Of a DNA stretch of 64,000 nt, positions 44,136-52,470 are shown piece by piece. Every line of letters begins with the position of its first letter. Position 1 is the first letter of the stretch. A program made the translations under genes and the position numbers. This DNA comes from an uncultured Lachnospiraceae bacterium (GTDB lineage: Bacteria; Bacillota; Clostridia; Lachnospirales; Lachnospiraceae): positions 1 to 64,000 of the forward strand of contig CAJURQ010000011.1 in assembly GCA_910588955.1 (NCBI GenBank), written 5' to 3'. The notes below the pieces were generated by a model, which was given only the letters and a program-made list of their open reading frames with translations, made no database searches and was not told the origin of the DNA.

Positions 44136-45293
44136 ATGAAAAAAATGACTCGGAAAGCCGTACATCTGCTTCTTGCCATATACGTTTTTCTGGGGTGCGT
44201 TCTCTCCATCCCCGCTCCGGTCAAAGCCGTTTCTCCGGATCCGATGGAAGTCCATTTTATGGATGTAGGGCAGGGTGACGCCACGCTCGTCACCTGCGGC
44301 GGACATGCCATGCTGATCGACGCCGGCGACGACACCAAAGGCACAGCGATCCAGAATTATCTTAAAAAACAGAAGATTACCAAACTGGATTATCTGATAT
44401 TGACCCACCCGGACGCCGACCATATCGGCGGCGCGCCCGTCGTCATTACGAAATTTAAAGTCGGAAACGTCTTTGTCTCCAACTTTGAAAAGGACAACAA
44501 AACCTATCAGAAACTGATTCAGTCGCTGGATGACAAACAGGTCAAGGCATTGACTCCAAAGGTCAATTCCCAATACACACTGGGAACAGCAAGCATTACC
44601 ATACTTGGGCCGGGCAAATCTTACGACAATCCCAACGACGCCTCCATCGCGCTGCTTCTGAAAAACGGAACCCGCTCTTTCCTGTTTACGGGAGACGCCG
44701 GAGAGGGCGCCGAGAAGGATATCTTAAAGACAGGCATTGACATCTCCGCGGATGTATATAAGGTCGGTCATCACGGCAGCAAGTACTCTACCTCGAAAGA
44801 TTTTTTCAAAGCGGTCGCTCCTTTTTATGCGGTCATCAGCTGCGGGGAAGGTAATTCCTACGGGCATCCTCACGCGGAAACGCTAAACACGCTCCGCACA
44901 AGCGGCGTCATGGTTTACCGGACCGACGAGGCAGGCACGATCATCGCGTCCACAGACGGCAAGTCGATCTCCTTCAACGTGCCCGCGTCCGAGAGCTGGA
45001 AGGCAGGCGAACCCACAGGAAGCGGCGCTGACTCCGCAAAATCCACTGCCGACGCAAAGACGACTACTGCGGCACAGACACAGAAAGAAAGCGCACCCGC
45101 CGTGGAAGAAAAACCACAGGAAAGCGCGCCCGTTGTCACCAATGAGCTGACCTACGTTTTAAATGTCAAGACAAAGAAATTCCACCGACCCACCTGCCAT
45201 TCCCTGCCAACAAAGAACAGACAGGACAGCTCCGAGAGCCGGGAAAGCATTATCGCGCAGGGGTACGATCCTTGCAAGAATTGTAATCCGTAA
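44136..45293 (+). CDS. Secreted ComEC-like metallo-hydrolase with C-terminal Cys cluster
   Basis: 385 residues. A signal peptide (LLLAIYVFLGCVLSIPAPVKA) leads to a metallo-beta-lactamase domain of the ComEC/Rec2 C-terminal type: EVHFMDVGQGDATLV, LILTHPDADHIGG (HxDxDH metal site), FLFTGDAGEGAE and VGHHGSKYS. A Ser/Thr/Lys linker (residues 285-335) follows. The last 50 residues, YVLNVKTKKFHRPTCHS and GYDPCKNCNP, match the Ada-type zinc-binding module often found at the end of secreted nucleases. There is no membrane channel part of ComEC. Likely an extracellular nuclease or phosphodiesterase. AAGGAGG precedes the ATG. Confidence 0.9.
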   Translation: MKKMTRKAVHLLLAIYVFLGCVLSIPAPVKAVSPDPMEVHFMDVGQGDATLVTCGGHAMLIDAGDDTKGTAIQNYLKKQKITKLDYLILTHPDADHIGGAPVVITKFKVGNVFVSNFEKDNKTYQKLIQSLDDKQVKALTPKVNSQYTLGTASITILGPGKSYDNPNDASIALLLKNGTRSFLFTGDAGEGAEKDILKTGIDISADVYKVGHHGSKYSTSKDFFKAVAPFYAVISCGEGNSYGHPHAETLNTLRTSGVMVYRTDEAGTIIASTDGKSISFNVPASESWKAGEPTGSGADSAKSTADAKTTTAAQTQKESAPAVEEKPQESAPVVTNELTYVLNVKTKKFHRPTCHSLPTKNRQDSSESRESIIAQGYDPCKNCNP

Positions 45294-45309
45294 CAAGAAT
45301 CCGTTTATC

Positions 45310-47013
45310 CTACACCCGGTAGCCGCTCAGCTCCCCGTTCATAACGGAAATGGCTGAAAACGTGTCCGCCGTCGTCGTCTTGATGCTCTTCATCTCCTCG
45401 TCGATGGCGGAAATCAGCTCTGAAAGCTGAATAATCTCCGCATTGTTTTCCTCGGAGGCGCCGCCAACAGATTCCATCGCCGTACTGATCTTTTGAAGGC
45501 CCCCGGCATATTCTTCTATATTCTTCAGAAGCTGCTCCATAGAAACCCTGATTTCGTCGGATTTCTCCGCAAAGCCGTGGGACAGCCCGCCGAATTTCTG
45601 ATAATCCCCGGATATTTCGTTCTCCAGAAATTGAAGCATCTTATCCGCCAGCGCGCCTAGCCCTTGAATTGCCTCCACTACCTCTTTGCTCATCTTCTGG
45701 ATCTCATTCGCCGCCTCGTTGGTGTTGCCCGCAAGCGAACCGATCTCTCCCGCCACCACGGCAAAGCCTTTTCCCGCTTCTCCTGCCCTCGCCGCCTCTA
45801 TCGACGCGTTCAGCGCCAGCAGGTTTGTCTGCCCGGAAATACCGAGAATCGTCTCCGAAAGCTCCTTGATCCGAAGCACCGCCTCAGCCCGTTTCTTTTC
45901 CTCCTGCAGCATCTTTGACATTCTCTCGACATTTTTGCCAATTCCCGCAAAGGAAGTCTGCGCCGTGTCGTTCAGTTCTGTGGACGAGGCATTGATCTCC
46001 TGCAAGCCGATCGTATTTCCCGCCACCACCTCGACAATGTTCTGGATGTCCCTGTATACAAACTCCACCTGCTCGCTCACTGTCCCGACGGACGCCGCGA
46101 TTTCCTCGGAAGCCGCCACCATCGAGTGTATGGTGTCATTGATACCCGCCACCTGCGCGGCGGACCCCGATACGTGGGTATTGATATCGCTCATTTTCGT
46201 CTCAATACTTCCGGTTCCGCCCTTAATCTCCCTGACTGTATTCGCCGTCTTTGCCAAAAGCCGGTTCAGGCTGTTTCCGATCACTTCCAACTCATCCCCG
46301 GAAGTGATGCTTAACACCTTCGTCAGATCCCCGTCGTCGGACGCAACCTCCAGAATTTTATTATTTACCTTAATGAAATTGCGCCGCATCCTGACCGCAA
46401 CCAGAACCGCCGCTATGATGGCAAACAGCAAAGCCGCGCCCACCGCAAACAAAATATTGCGTATCAGACTGTTTAGGGAGGTCTGTATGGATGACGCCTC
46501 GTAGTCTACTGCCACGATACCGAGCACCTTGCCGTCAAGCGAAATCGGCGCGTAGCCGCTGTAGAAAGTACCCCACTCGTCGGTGAAAGGGTCCGCCGTC
46601 ACGGACGATGCGCCCTGCATTGCCTCAAACATGGCGTCCTGTGCCTCATAGTCCTCCGCGTATTCGCCCGGATCGTCCGGATCCGTGTCCACCACAAACT
46701 GAAACAAGCTTGCATCTTTTGGCATCAGCGTGTAAACGTAGGTAACCGAATCGCCCACCAGAAAGAAACTCAGGCTGTCTTTCACCGCCGTAAGTGACGC
46801 CTCGTCCCCCTCCATAGCCTTCGCAAAAACCGCTCCGTCCACATTTTCCGCGGCAATCACCGCAATCTCCATCACGTCGTCCTTACATTTCTTTTCCAGA
46901 AAGCTGCCCATATTTGAATAGGCGACGCTCCCCACAATCAATGCTACTATAATGGCTGATCCTAAAATAAAGAGAAAAAGCTGCGCTGCAATACTTAGTT
47001 TCTTTGTCTTCAT
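45310..47013 (-). CDS. Methyl-accepting chemotaxis protein, short sensor
   Basis: 567 residues. The first membrane helix is at about residues 8-32 (LFLFILGSAIIVALIVGSVAY) and the second at about 180-208 (ILFAVGAALLFAIIAAVLVAV), bracketing a single-Cache-like sensor of about 150 residues. HAMP and a cytoplasmic signalling coil follow, with tip LLALNASIEAARAGEAGKGFAVVAGEIGSLAG. The ATG at 47013 has AGGAGGAGG upstream; longer starts lack one. The adjacent genes give no hint of the ligand. It is convergent with the metallo-hydrolase gene, 16 bp apart. Confidence 0.93.
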   Translation of the reverse strand: MKTKKLSIAAQLFLFILGSAIIVALIVGSVAYSNMGSFLEKKCKDDVMEIAVIAAENVDGAVFAKAMEGDEASLTAVKDSLSFFLVGDSVTYVYTLMPKDASLFQFVVDTDPDDPGEYAEDYEAQDAMFEAMQGASSVTADPFTDEWGTFYSGYAPISLDGKVLGIVAVDYEASSIQTSLNSLIRNILFAVGAALLFAIIAAVLVAVRMRRNFIKVNNKILEVASDDGDLTKVLSITSGDELEVIGNSLNRLLAKTANTVREIKGGTGSIETKMSDINTHVSGSAAQVAGINDTIHSMVAASEEIAASVGTVSEQVEFVYRDIQNIVEVVAGNTIGLQEINASSTELNDTAQTSFAGIGKNVERMSKMLQEEKKRAEAVLRIKELSETILGISGQTNLLALNASIEAARAGEAGKGFAVVAGEIGSLAGNTNEAANEIQKMSKEVVEAIQGLGALADKMLQFLENEISGDYQKFGGLSHGFAEKSDEIRVSMEQLLKNIEEYAGGLQKISTAMESVGGASEENNAEIIQLSELISAIDEEMKSIKTTTADTFSAISVMNGELSGYRV

Positions 47014-47140
47014 ACCCTCTGCCTCCTCCTTTGTGGAACTGACCGCAAAAGTATCTGATTTATTATAGAAGAAAACGGAGGATACGGGAATGCCTGTGGT
47101 ATACATTGTCGTTTTTTTGGTATACTTTGCTCCTATTGGT

Positions 47141-47701
47141 TTACATAACTATAGAATCCCTCTTTTTTACAATCTCCAGAAAGTCCTTTTTTGTCTCCTC
47201 ATACTTGGAAGGATCACGCAGGATTGCCGACGGATGATAGGTCGCGTTCAGCGCGCAGTCCTTTCGGCATGTCCATGTGCCGTGCTGTCTGGTAATTTTA
47301 AAATCCGGTGAAATGATACGCTGCGCGGCGACACGCCCCAGACACACAATGATCTTCGGCTTTAGCAAAAACGTCTCATATTTCAGGTAGGGGAAGCACG
47401 CCTCCTTTTCTTCCTCCTTGGGATCACGGTTTCCGGGCGGATGACATTTCAAAATGTTTGTGATATAGATTTCTTCCCGGCTAAGCCCGCAGTCCTGTAA
47501 AAGGCGGTCCAGAATTTCCCCGGAGCGCCCCACAAAGGGAATGCCCTGCTGGTCCTCCTGCGCGCCGGGTGCTTCCGCGATTACCATGATGTCCGCCTCA
47601 TGGCTGCCTCGTCCCATGACGGGAAGGTTTCTGGTGCGGCTTAGGGGGCATTGGGCACAGGCGAGTATGTGTTGTTCTATATCGGTCCATGTGGGTTGCA
47701 T
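47141..47701 (-). CDS. Uracil-DNA glycosylase, family 4
   Basis: Removes uracil from DNA. The 186 residues have the iron-sulfur cysteines of family 4 (CAQC near residue 14, further Cys in EACFPYL and IVCLG about 15 apart), motif A as VIAEAPGAQEDQQGIPFVGRSG, TNILKCHPPGNRDP, and motif B ATYHPSAILRD. AAGGAG precedes the ATG. The gene stands between a chemoreceptor gene and the defence island and may be considered house-keeping. Confidence 0.93.
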   Translation of the reverse strand: MQPTWTDIEQHILACAQCPLSRTRNLPVMGRGSHEADIMVIAEAPGAQEDQQGIPFVGRSGEILDRLLQDCGLSREEIYITNILKCHPPGNRDPKEEEKEACFPYLKYETFLLKPKIIVCLGRVAAQRIISPDFKITRQHGTWTCRKDCALNATYHPSAILRDPSKYEETKKDFLEIVKKRDSIVM

Positions 47702-47803
47702 GGGTGGGCTCCTTCTCTTTTAGGGCACTTTTATGAAGTAAGTTTGTCAAAACATTCCCTAATTACATAAATTTTATCATATTTCATGCCACCCGCCTAT
47801 CCT

Positions 47804-47853
47804 TCAATCCGGCAGACTATCCTCCACACACAACGCCCCATACCCCGCGTATG
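47804..47853 (-). pseudogene. 3' remnant of a second S8 protease gene
   Basis: Read leftwards the 15 or so codons give YAGYGALCVEDSLPD and a stop, aligning with the C-terminus of the S8 protease at 50491 (VGYGAICVENSLPM). At DNA level 31 of 36 bases match between 47811-47846 and 50498-50533. Nothing of the gene remains upstream. This marks the left border of the inserted defence island. Confidence 0.8.
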
Positions 47854-48011
47854 TCAAGTTAATGTCACAAACTTTTTTCACTTTTTTTGAGCGAAAATCG
47901 CTGAAACCCGCATAACTTCGTGGGGCGTATGGTTCGCTAATGCTAAGTCAGGGCAAAATTGACGGTGAATTAGTGTCAAGTAAAAAGCATAACTTTTTTG
48001 TATATAATTTT

Positions 48012-48052
48012 ATCAAAAAGCACGATTGAACTGTTTAAACTCAATCGTGCTT
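48012..48052 (-). terminator. Terminator of the defence module
   Basis: Read leftwards, a perfect 12-bp stem (AAGCACGATTGA arms at 48041-48052 and 48018-48029, 11-nt loop) runs into a T-rich stretch (48014-48019). Confidence 0.8.
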
Positions 48053-48068
48053 CTTTAATCTCTATAAC

Positions 48069-48287
48069 TTACTGATGCCACTCTTTTCGCAACTGTTCAA
48101 AATCAAGAGATTTCCATTCCTCTTTCCATAAATGCCAATATGGGATATCGTTAGAGGATGGTTTATTTTCTTTACATTCATCAATTTGAACTACTGATGG
48201 CATAACTATTGCTTCTCCAATCAATAACGCTTCACCAGCTGAAAGTGATGGTAGTTTTTCTATTAAATTTCCAAGCGTATCAGGCAA
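48069..48287 (-). pseudogene. C-terminal remnant of a HerA-type ATPase
   Basis: The frame reads LLPDTLGNLIEKLPSLSAGE then ALLIGEAIVMPSVVQI, which is the end of HerA/DUF87 hexameric ATPases (usual form LPSLRTGEAIIxGEAVxxPSRVxI), followed by a 35-residue tail. The ATPase core is missing. The frame runs out of the end of rloB without a proper start; a TTG at 48287 is the only candidate and overlaps rloB by 8 bp. It looks like a deletion scar. Such HerA proteins partner SIR2 or nuclease proteins in phage defence or NurA in repair. The remnant may still be translated after rloB. Confidence 0.75.
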
Positions 48288-48951
48288 CAGTCGTTTTTCT
48301 TCGTATTTCTTTCACCAACTGTTGTACTATACTCGCCGGCCACATCTCCGATGGCTTTATTTTCCCATCTTCCATACATTTTTTGTAACATCGCTTTGCT
48401 ATCTGAATCGCTTTTTCTTCATCCCCATTCTGCACCAGTTTCCGATAAATATCTCTATCATTCTTAGAATACTTTTGCCTTGTTACCTTCTCAAACTTCT
48501 CCGCAAACCGTTCACAACATATATAAGATTCCCTGATAGTGGGCATCTCACCAAAGTATGCAAACATCCATATTTCAAAGCACGGGTTAGACCATCCGGC
48601 ATTAATATCATTTTTCTCTGCCAGCCTTATAATCTCATCAAAATCCTTTACCTGATCCCTGTCAAAAACAATCCATGGAATACGATACTGTGATTCTGCA
48701 TCGGTAAGTTCCATCGCCCGTTTCACCAGTTCTGCGGTCTTCGCCTTTTCCACTTTTATTACCAGATGGTTTTTTAGCTCCACGGGAATACTATCTCTCA
48801 AGCCTTCAAAATAATTCTTCTCTGTTTCCTCCGTATCAGTTACAATCAGGTAATACCCTAATTCAGGTATCCTTGTCCCTACCCGCTTATTCCGGTCTTT
48901 TCGTTTCCCAGCCCTGCGGTCGCTAGATTTTCCATTCCCCTTACTCGTCAT
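48280..48951 (-). CDS. RloB-like Toprim-type defence protein
   Basis: 223 residues with a basic N-terminus (KSSDRRAGKRKDRNKRVG). The fold starts YYLIVTDTEETEKNYFEGLRD, the family's conserved Glu-Thr-Glu-x-x-Tyr-Phe segment, and continues with IPWIVFDRDQVKDFDE (DxD motif) and NAGWSNPCFEIWMFAYF, the signature of RloB/AbiL-ii proteins. It probably acts as the nuclease or effector with RloA in abortive infection. It overlaps rloA by 11 bp, so the pair is coupled. A+T-rich composition points to recent transfer. Confidence 0.88.
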   Translation of the reverse strand: MTSKGNGKSSDRRAGKRKDRNKRVGTRIPELGYYLIVTDTEETEKNYFEGLRDSIPVELKNHLVIKVEKAKTAELVKRAMELTDAESQYRIPWIVFDRDQVKDFDEIIRLAEKNDINAGWSNPCFEIWMFAYFGEMPTIRESYICCERFAEKFEKVTRQKYSKNDRDIYRKLVQNGDEEKAIQIAKRCYKKCMEDGKIKPSEMWPASIVQQLVKEIRRKTTVA

Positions 48952-50236
48952 CCAAAGTCCTCCCAGTCAGCATTTCCATGGGCTTCAAGGCAGGAATGGC
49001 CCCATAAATGCCTGTCAGATATTTTTTAGACAAAGCCTCGTCTCTACGTACTTTATTGCCTTCTTCATCTTTAAAATCAGCCAGAGAATATAATTCAGAA
49101 ACTCCATCCCTGTTTTTATTGACCAGCCAAATTTCATCTCGACGAAGCAATTCATTAGAAAACTGCCAAACATCATGTGTCGTAAAAATCAACTGTGCAT
49201 TCTGCGTATTGATTTCTGGGGACAAAAAGGTCAATATAATATTCCGTACCAACAACGGGTGCAGTCTGGCATTTAACTCATCAACAAACAGTGTACCCCC
49301 ATGATCCAGCACATCTTTTAAGGAAGGATAGAGCGCAAACATTTTTAGCGTACCGCTGGACTCCAATTTTAAAGGAATAGAAGCCAGTTCCTGACTGTCC
49401 ACCATTTTGTGAAGCGCATCAATCTTATAACCTTTTCCTGTATCTTTCTCATCGTCCTGCCGCAACTCTTCTACATGAAAATCCTGAATTGCCTCATCAA
49501 ACGATGCAAAATACTTCACTACATTCCCTTGTACTTCCTTGCTGTCTACAAAATCTTCCGGAAGCACTCTTGATCGAAAGAAATTTTCTGCCGGATCTCC
49601 AAAATCAAGAATCTCATTATTCAAAAACCAATCTCTTACCTTTTTTAACTTATCGATCCGCAATTTTGTTCCTAAAGAAACAATAAGTGTTTCTTTATTT
49701 AAGGATGCTTTGATATTTTCTATATGGCTTTTAGAGAAACCATTCATTTCCAATTCTTCACCTTTTTTTCGGTAAAAAATTGTTCTATAGTTGTTTCTTG
49801 ATGTTTTTGCTTTGGAATACAGCCATTCCTCTACCACTTCATCGCCTTTCAACGAAAATCCATATTGATAAATTTTTCCGCTATTTTCAGCATTATCTAC
49901 ATAAAATACCTCAAATGTAGTTTCCTCGTCACAACTTCTTCTATCAAACAAAAAAGGAGTAACTTTCATATAATTATTCTCTGTTTTCCGGCGACCGTCT
50001 TCCTCTCCTCCAAAGTTAAAGGATTCTGACACATAGTAAGTCATATAATCAAATGCATCATATACATTAGACTTTCCACTCGCATTGGCTCCGTAAATTG
50101 CAGCAACCTTTAGTAGTTTGTCATTGGCAATATCCACCACATGGCTTTCATGTTCCGTGATCTTAGTAGCTGATAAATCTAGTGATACTTCATCCCGAAA
50201 TGATTTGTAATTTTTAAAGTTAAACTGTATCAGCAT
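48941..50236 (-). CDS. RloA-like AAA15/ABC-type ATPase
   Basis: 431 residues. N-terminal MLIQFNFKNYKSFRDEVSLDLSA is typical of SMC-like AAA15 (OLD-family-related) ATPases. Walker A is AAIYGANASGKSN (about residue 50). The C-terminal half has the ABC signature-like LESSGTLKMFALYP, Walker B GTLFVDELNARLHPLL and switch QLIFTTHDVWQF. It should sense infection and control the RloB partner, as in AbiL, PARIS and related two-gene systems. The start at 50236 has GAGGAG upstream. First gene of the module. Confidence 0.9.
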   Translation of the reverse strand: MLIQFNFKNYKSFRDEVSLDLSATKITEHESHVVDIANDKLLKVAAIYGANASGKSNVYDAFDYMTYYVSESFNFGGEEDGRRKTENNYMKVTPFLFDRRSCDEETTFEVFYVDNAENSGKIYQYGFSLKGDEVVEEWLYSKAKTSRNNYRTIFYRKKGEELEMNGFSKSHIENIKASLNKETLIVSLGTKLRIDKLKKVRDWFLNNEILDFGDPAENFFRSRVLPEDFVDSKEVQGNVVKYFASFDEAIQDFHVEELRQDDEKDTGKGYKIDALHKMVDSQELASIPLKLESSGTLKMFALYPSLKDVLDHGGTLFVDELNARLHPLLVRNIILTFLSPEINTQNAQLIFTTHDVWQFSNELLRRDEIWLVNKNRDGVSELYSLADFKDEEGNKVRRDEALSKKYLTGIYGAIPALKPMEMLTGRTLDDE

Positions 50237-50271
50237 AATAATCTCCTCATTCTTTATCAAAACTTTATTAT

Positions 50272-50299
50272 ATTATATCCTATATCCAACAAAAATCAA
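50272..50299 (-). promoter_or_regulatory. Promoter of the rloA-rloB module
   Basis: Read leftwards: TTGATT (50294-50299), 16 bp, perfect TATAAT (50272-50277). The -35 lies inside one arm of the hairpin at 50291-50340. Confidence 0.6.
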
Positions 50300-50340
50300 C
50301 ATCTAATTTAAATAAAATCTAAAATTAGATGCTGATTTTT
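50291..50340. terminator. Bidirectional terminator-like 19-bp hairpin
   Basis: Arms AAAAATCAACATCTAATTT (50291-50309) and its complement (50322-50340) match at 18 of 19 positions, with A at the outer left and T at the outer right so that a T run follows on both strands. It would end S8 protease transcripts entering from the right. It also overlaps the rloA -35 box. Confidence 0.75.
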
Positions 50341-50490
50341 ACGCAATATGCATTATATCCATTTATATTAAAAATCTAAACAAATCCCGCTAGTTTGCCC
50401 AGCAAAATTTTAGTCAGTACATAACAACACTTTATTAGACAATATATATGCCAAAACAAAGTGCTTATTCCCCTAAAAATATACTCTCAT

Positions 50491-52296
50491 TTACATAGGC
50501 AGACTATTTTCAACACAAATCGCCCCATACCCCACCCGCGAGTCCGGGTACTCTGCCACGCCCCGAATCGGCTTTGCGCCCTTCCTCAGATACGCCTTCA
50601 CTTTCTCCCCGTACAGATAAGGGTCGTTCCCATTCACGATCCCCCACTGCATCAGCACGGCGGCAGCTCCCGTCACAAAGGGCACGGCAAAGGAAGTGCC
50701 CGTGACAGGCGAATAACCTCCGTCACGATCTGGCGCGAGAACGCCCACGCCGGGCGCCACAAGATCCGGCTTCACAAAGGTGTCCGAGGTGCGGCTGTTC
50801 ACCTGATCCTGATACAGATACCCCCTGCCGGAAAAATCCGCATAGGACTCATACACCGGGTCATATGCTCCCACCGTAACCACTTTTCCCGCCGTGGAGG
50901 GAATCGTCAGCGTCACATCCGGCGTTGTCCTAACGAAACGGGTGTCCGCGCTGCGGACGGCTTCCGAGGGGAGATAAAATGTGTAGTTGCCGGTAATAAC
51001 CTTAAGCGGACGGAGTATAAACGTCCATACGCCCCGATCCAGATACCTGCTGCCTTCCGCAGGCAAAAAATCAAAGTAAAGCTCCTGCGCCGTCATATAG
51101 GGAGCCGGTTCGCCGTTATAGAACAGAATCTGCGTCTGCTGCAGACGGTAAGCTTGTTTACCGGGACGGTCAGTATCCATCTGAAACGTCTCCCCGGATG
51201 GCGACATGACTGTCACTAAATAGCGGTCGACATACTCCTTCCACAGCTGCACATTCAGCCCTCTCTCATATGCCCCCACTGTCATTTCCACTCTCCTATC
51301 CCCGTCAGTGACATCCCTGTCTGCTTCTCTGCCTACTCGATTGACCAAGTCAGTCAGATTAGTATTTTCTCTTTCCTGCCGCCGCAGGCTCCCGCCCACG
51401 TGTCCCCCGGAAGCTCCCTCATTGCCGCTGCCCACACAGATGACGCTTCTCCCGATCTCCGACACATTGTCTATAAACCGCTCCAGCAGCGACGTCCCGT
51501 TATGCGCGCCGTAAGTATTCCCGAAACTTAAATTGATGGCGATCGGCATGGCAAGTTCTTCCGCCTTTTGGACCACATAAGTCAGGGCGCGCATCAGTTC
51601 CGTTGTCCGTGGAAAGGAATCTGCTCTGGGTGAGCCGAGCCGCACAATAATAAGCTCACTCTCTCTGGCGATGCCCGCATATGCCTGCCCGCCTTCCCCG
51701 CCATTCCCCGCGGCAATGCCTGCCACTGCGGTCCCATGCCCGCTCGTGTCAATGCTCGGCACGAGCCGTTCCGCCTCCTGCATGCTGCCCGTATGAAGCG
51801 CTTCGTTGATCTGCGCCGCGTCAAACTCCCGGTCCAACACCTGATCCCACAGATATCGGATTCTGGTCGTGCCGTCCGCATTCCGAAAGTCCCGATTATC
51901 ATAAGCGATCCCGGAATCGATCACCGCCACCAAAACGCCCTTGCCCGTAAATTCCTCATAGATCCGGCTGCCCGGCGCGAAGCAGGACGCCGTATTTCCT
52001 GCCAGATCAGAAAAAAAGAGCCTCTTCGGTTTTTCCACATACTCAATCTGTTCTGTCTCCTCCAGCCGTCCCATCAAAGACTCCGGCACGGTAAGAATGG
52101 CATAGCCCGCAATCAGCTCCTCCACCAGTATGCCCCACTCGGTCAACGCCTGCAAAGATCCATGATACTTTACAATAACCTCCCACGTTTTCTCCTGCAC
52201 ATCGTAACCCACATTCAATTCCAACGAACGTTCCCGCTCTCCGGCGGCAGTGTCAAGCGCCAGATTTAACAGGTTTTCATTCTTCTGAGAATCCAT
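50491..52296 (-). CDS. S8 subtilisin-like protease, Csp type
   Basis: 601 residues. The catalytic triad is visible: Asp in LVAVIDSGIAYDN (about residue 128), His in DTSGHGTAVAGIAAG (about 186) and Ser in TGTSFAVPFVTGAAA (about 545). The N-terminal 90 residues form a prodomain-like part without a clear signal peptide. A jelly-roll-like insertion of about 170 residues sits between His and Ser, as in clostridial Csp proteases, which act in spore germination or related processing. GGAGG precedes the ATG at 52296. A 3' remnant of a paralogue lies 2.7 kb downstream. Substrate is unknown. Confidence 0.92.
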   Translation of the reverse strand: MDSQKNENLLNLALDTAAGERERSLELNVGYDVQEKTWEVIVKYHGSLQALTEWGILVEELIAGYAILTVPESLMGRLEETEQIEYVEKPKRLFFSDLAGNTASCFAPGSRIYEEFTGKGVLVAVIDSGIAYDNRDFRNADGTTRIRYLWDQVLDREFDAAQINEALHTGSMQEAERLVPSIDTSGHGTAVAGIAAGNGGEGGQAYAGIARESELIIVRLGSPRADSFPRTTELMRALTYVVQKAEELAMPIAINLSFGNTYGAHNGTSLLERFIDNVSEIGRSVICVGSGNEGASGGHVGGSLRRQERENTNLTDLVNRVGREADRDVTDGDRRVEMTVGAYERGLNVQLWKEYVDRYLVTVMSPSGETFQMDTDRPGKQAYRLQQTQILFYNGEPAPYMTAQELYFDFLPAEGSRYLDRGVWTFILRPLKVITGNYTFYLPSEAVRSADTRFVRTTPDVTLTIPSTAGKVVTVGAYDPVYESYADFSGRGYLYQDQVNSRTSDTFVKPDLVAPGVGVLAPDRDGGYSPVTGTSFAVPFVTGAAAVLMQWGIVNGNDPYLYGEKVKAYLRKGAKPIRGVAEYPDSRVGYGAICVENSLPM

Positions 52297-52346
52297 CTTT
52301 CCTCCGCAAAATAGTTTTATTATATTCTATTAAAAATGACATATAT

Positions 52347-52393
52347 TTGACCTCGTCCAAAATTGATGCTAATATATTTTTATAAGAGGTCAA
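52347..52393 (+). promoter_or_regulatory. AraC gene promoter flanked by an inverted repeat
   Basis: TTGACC (52347-52352), 17 bp, TAATAT (52370-52375). The arms TTGACCTC (52347-52354) and GAGGTCAA (52386-52393) form an inverted repeat around the -10 and start site, a likely operator. A divergent TATAAT for the S8 gene is at 52319-52324. Confidence 0.6.
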
Positions 52394-52470
52394 TTACAGC
52401 GACGACTGCCTTTATCGGCTGCCCGCGAACACCTATAATACATACTATAATACATAAAAGAGGATTATCC

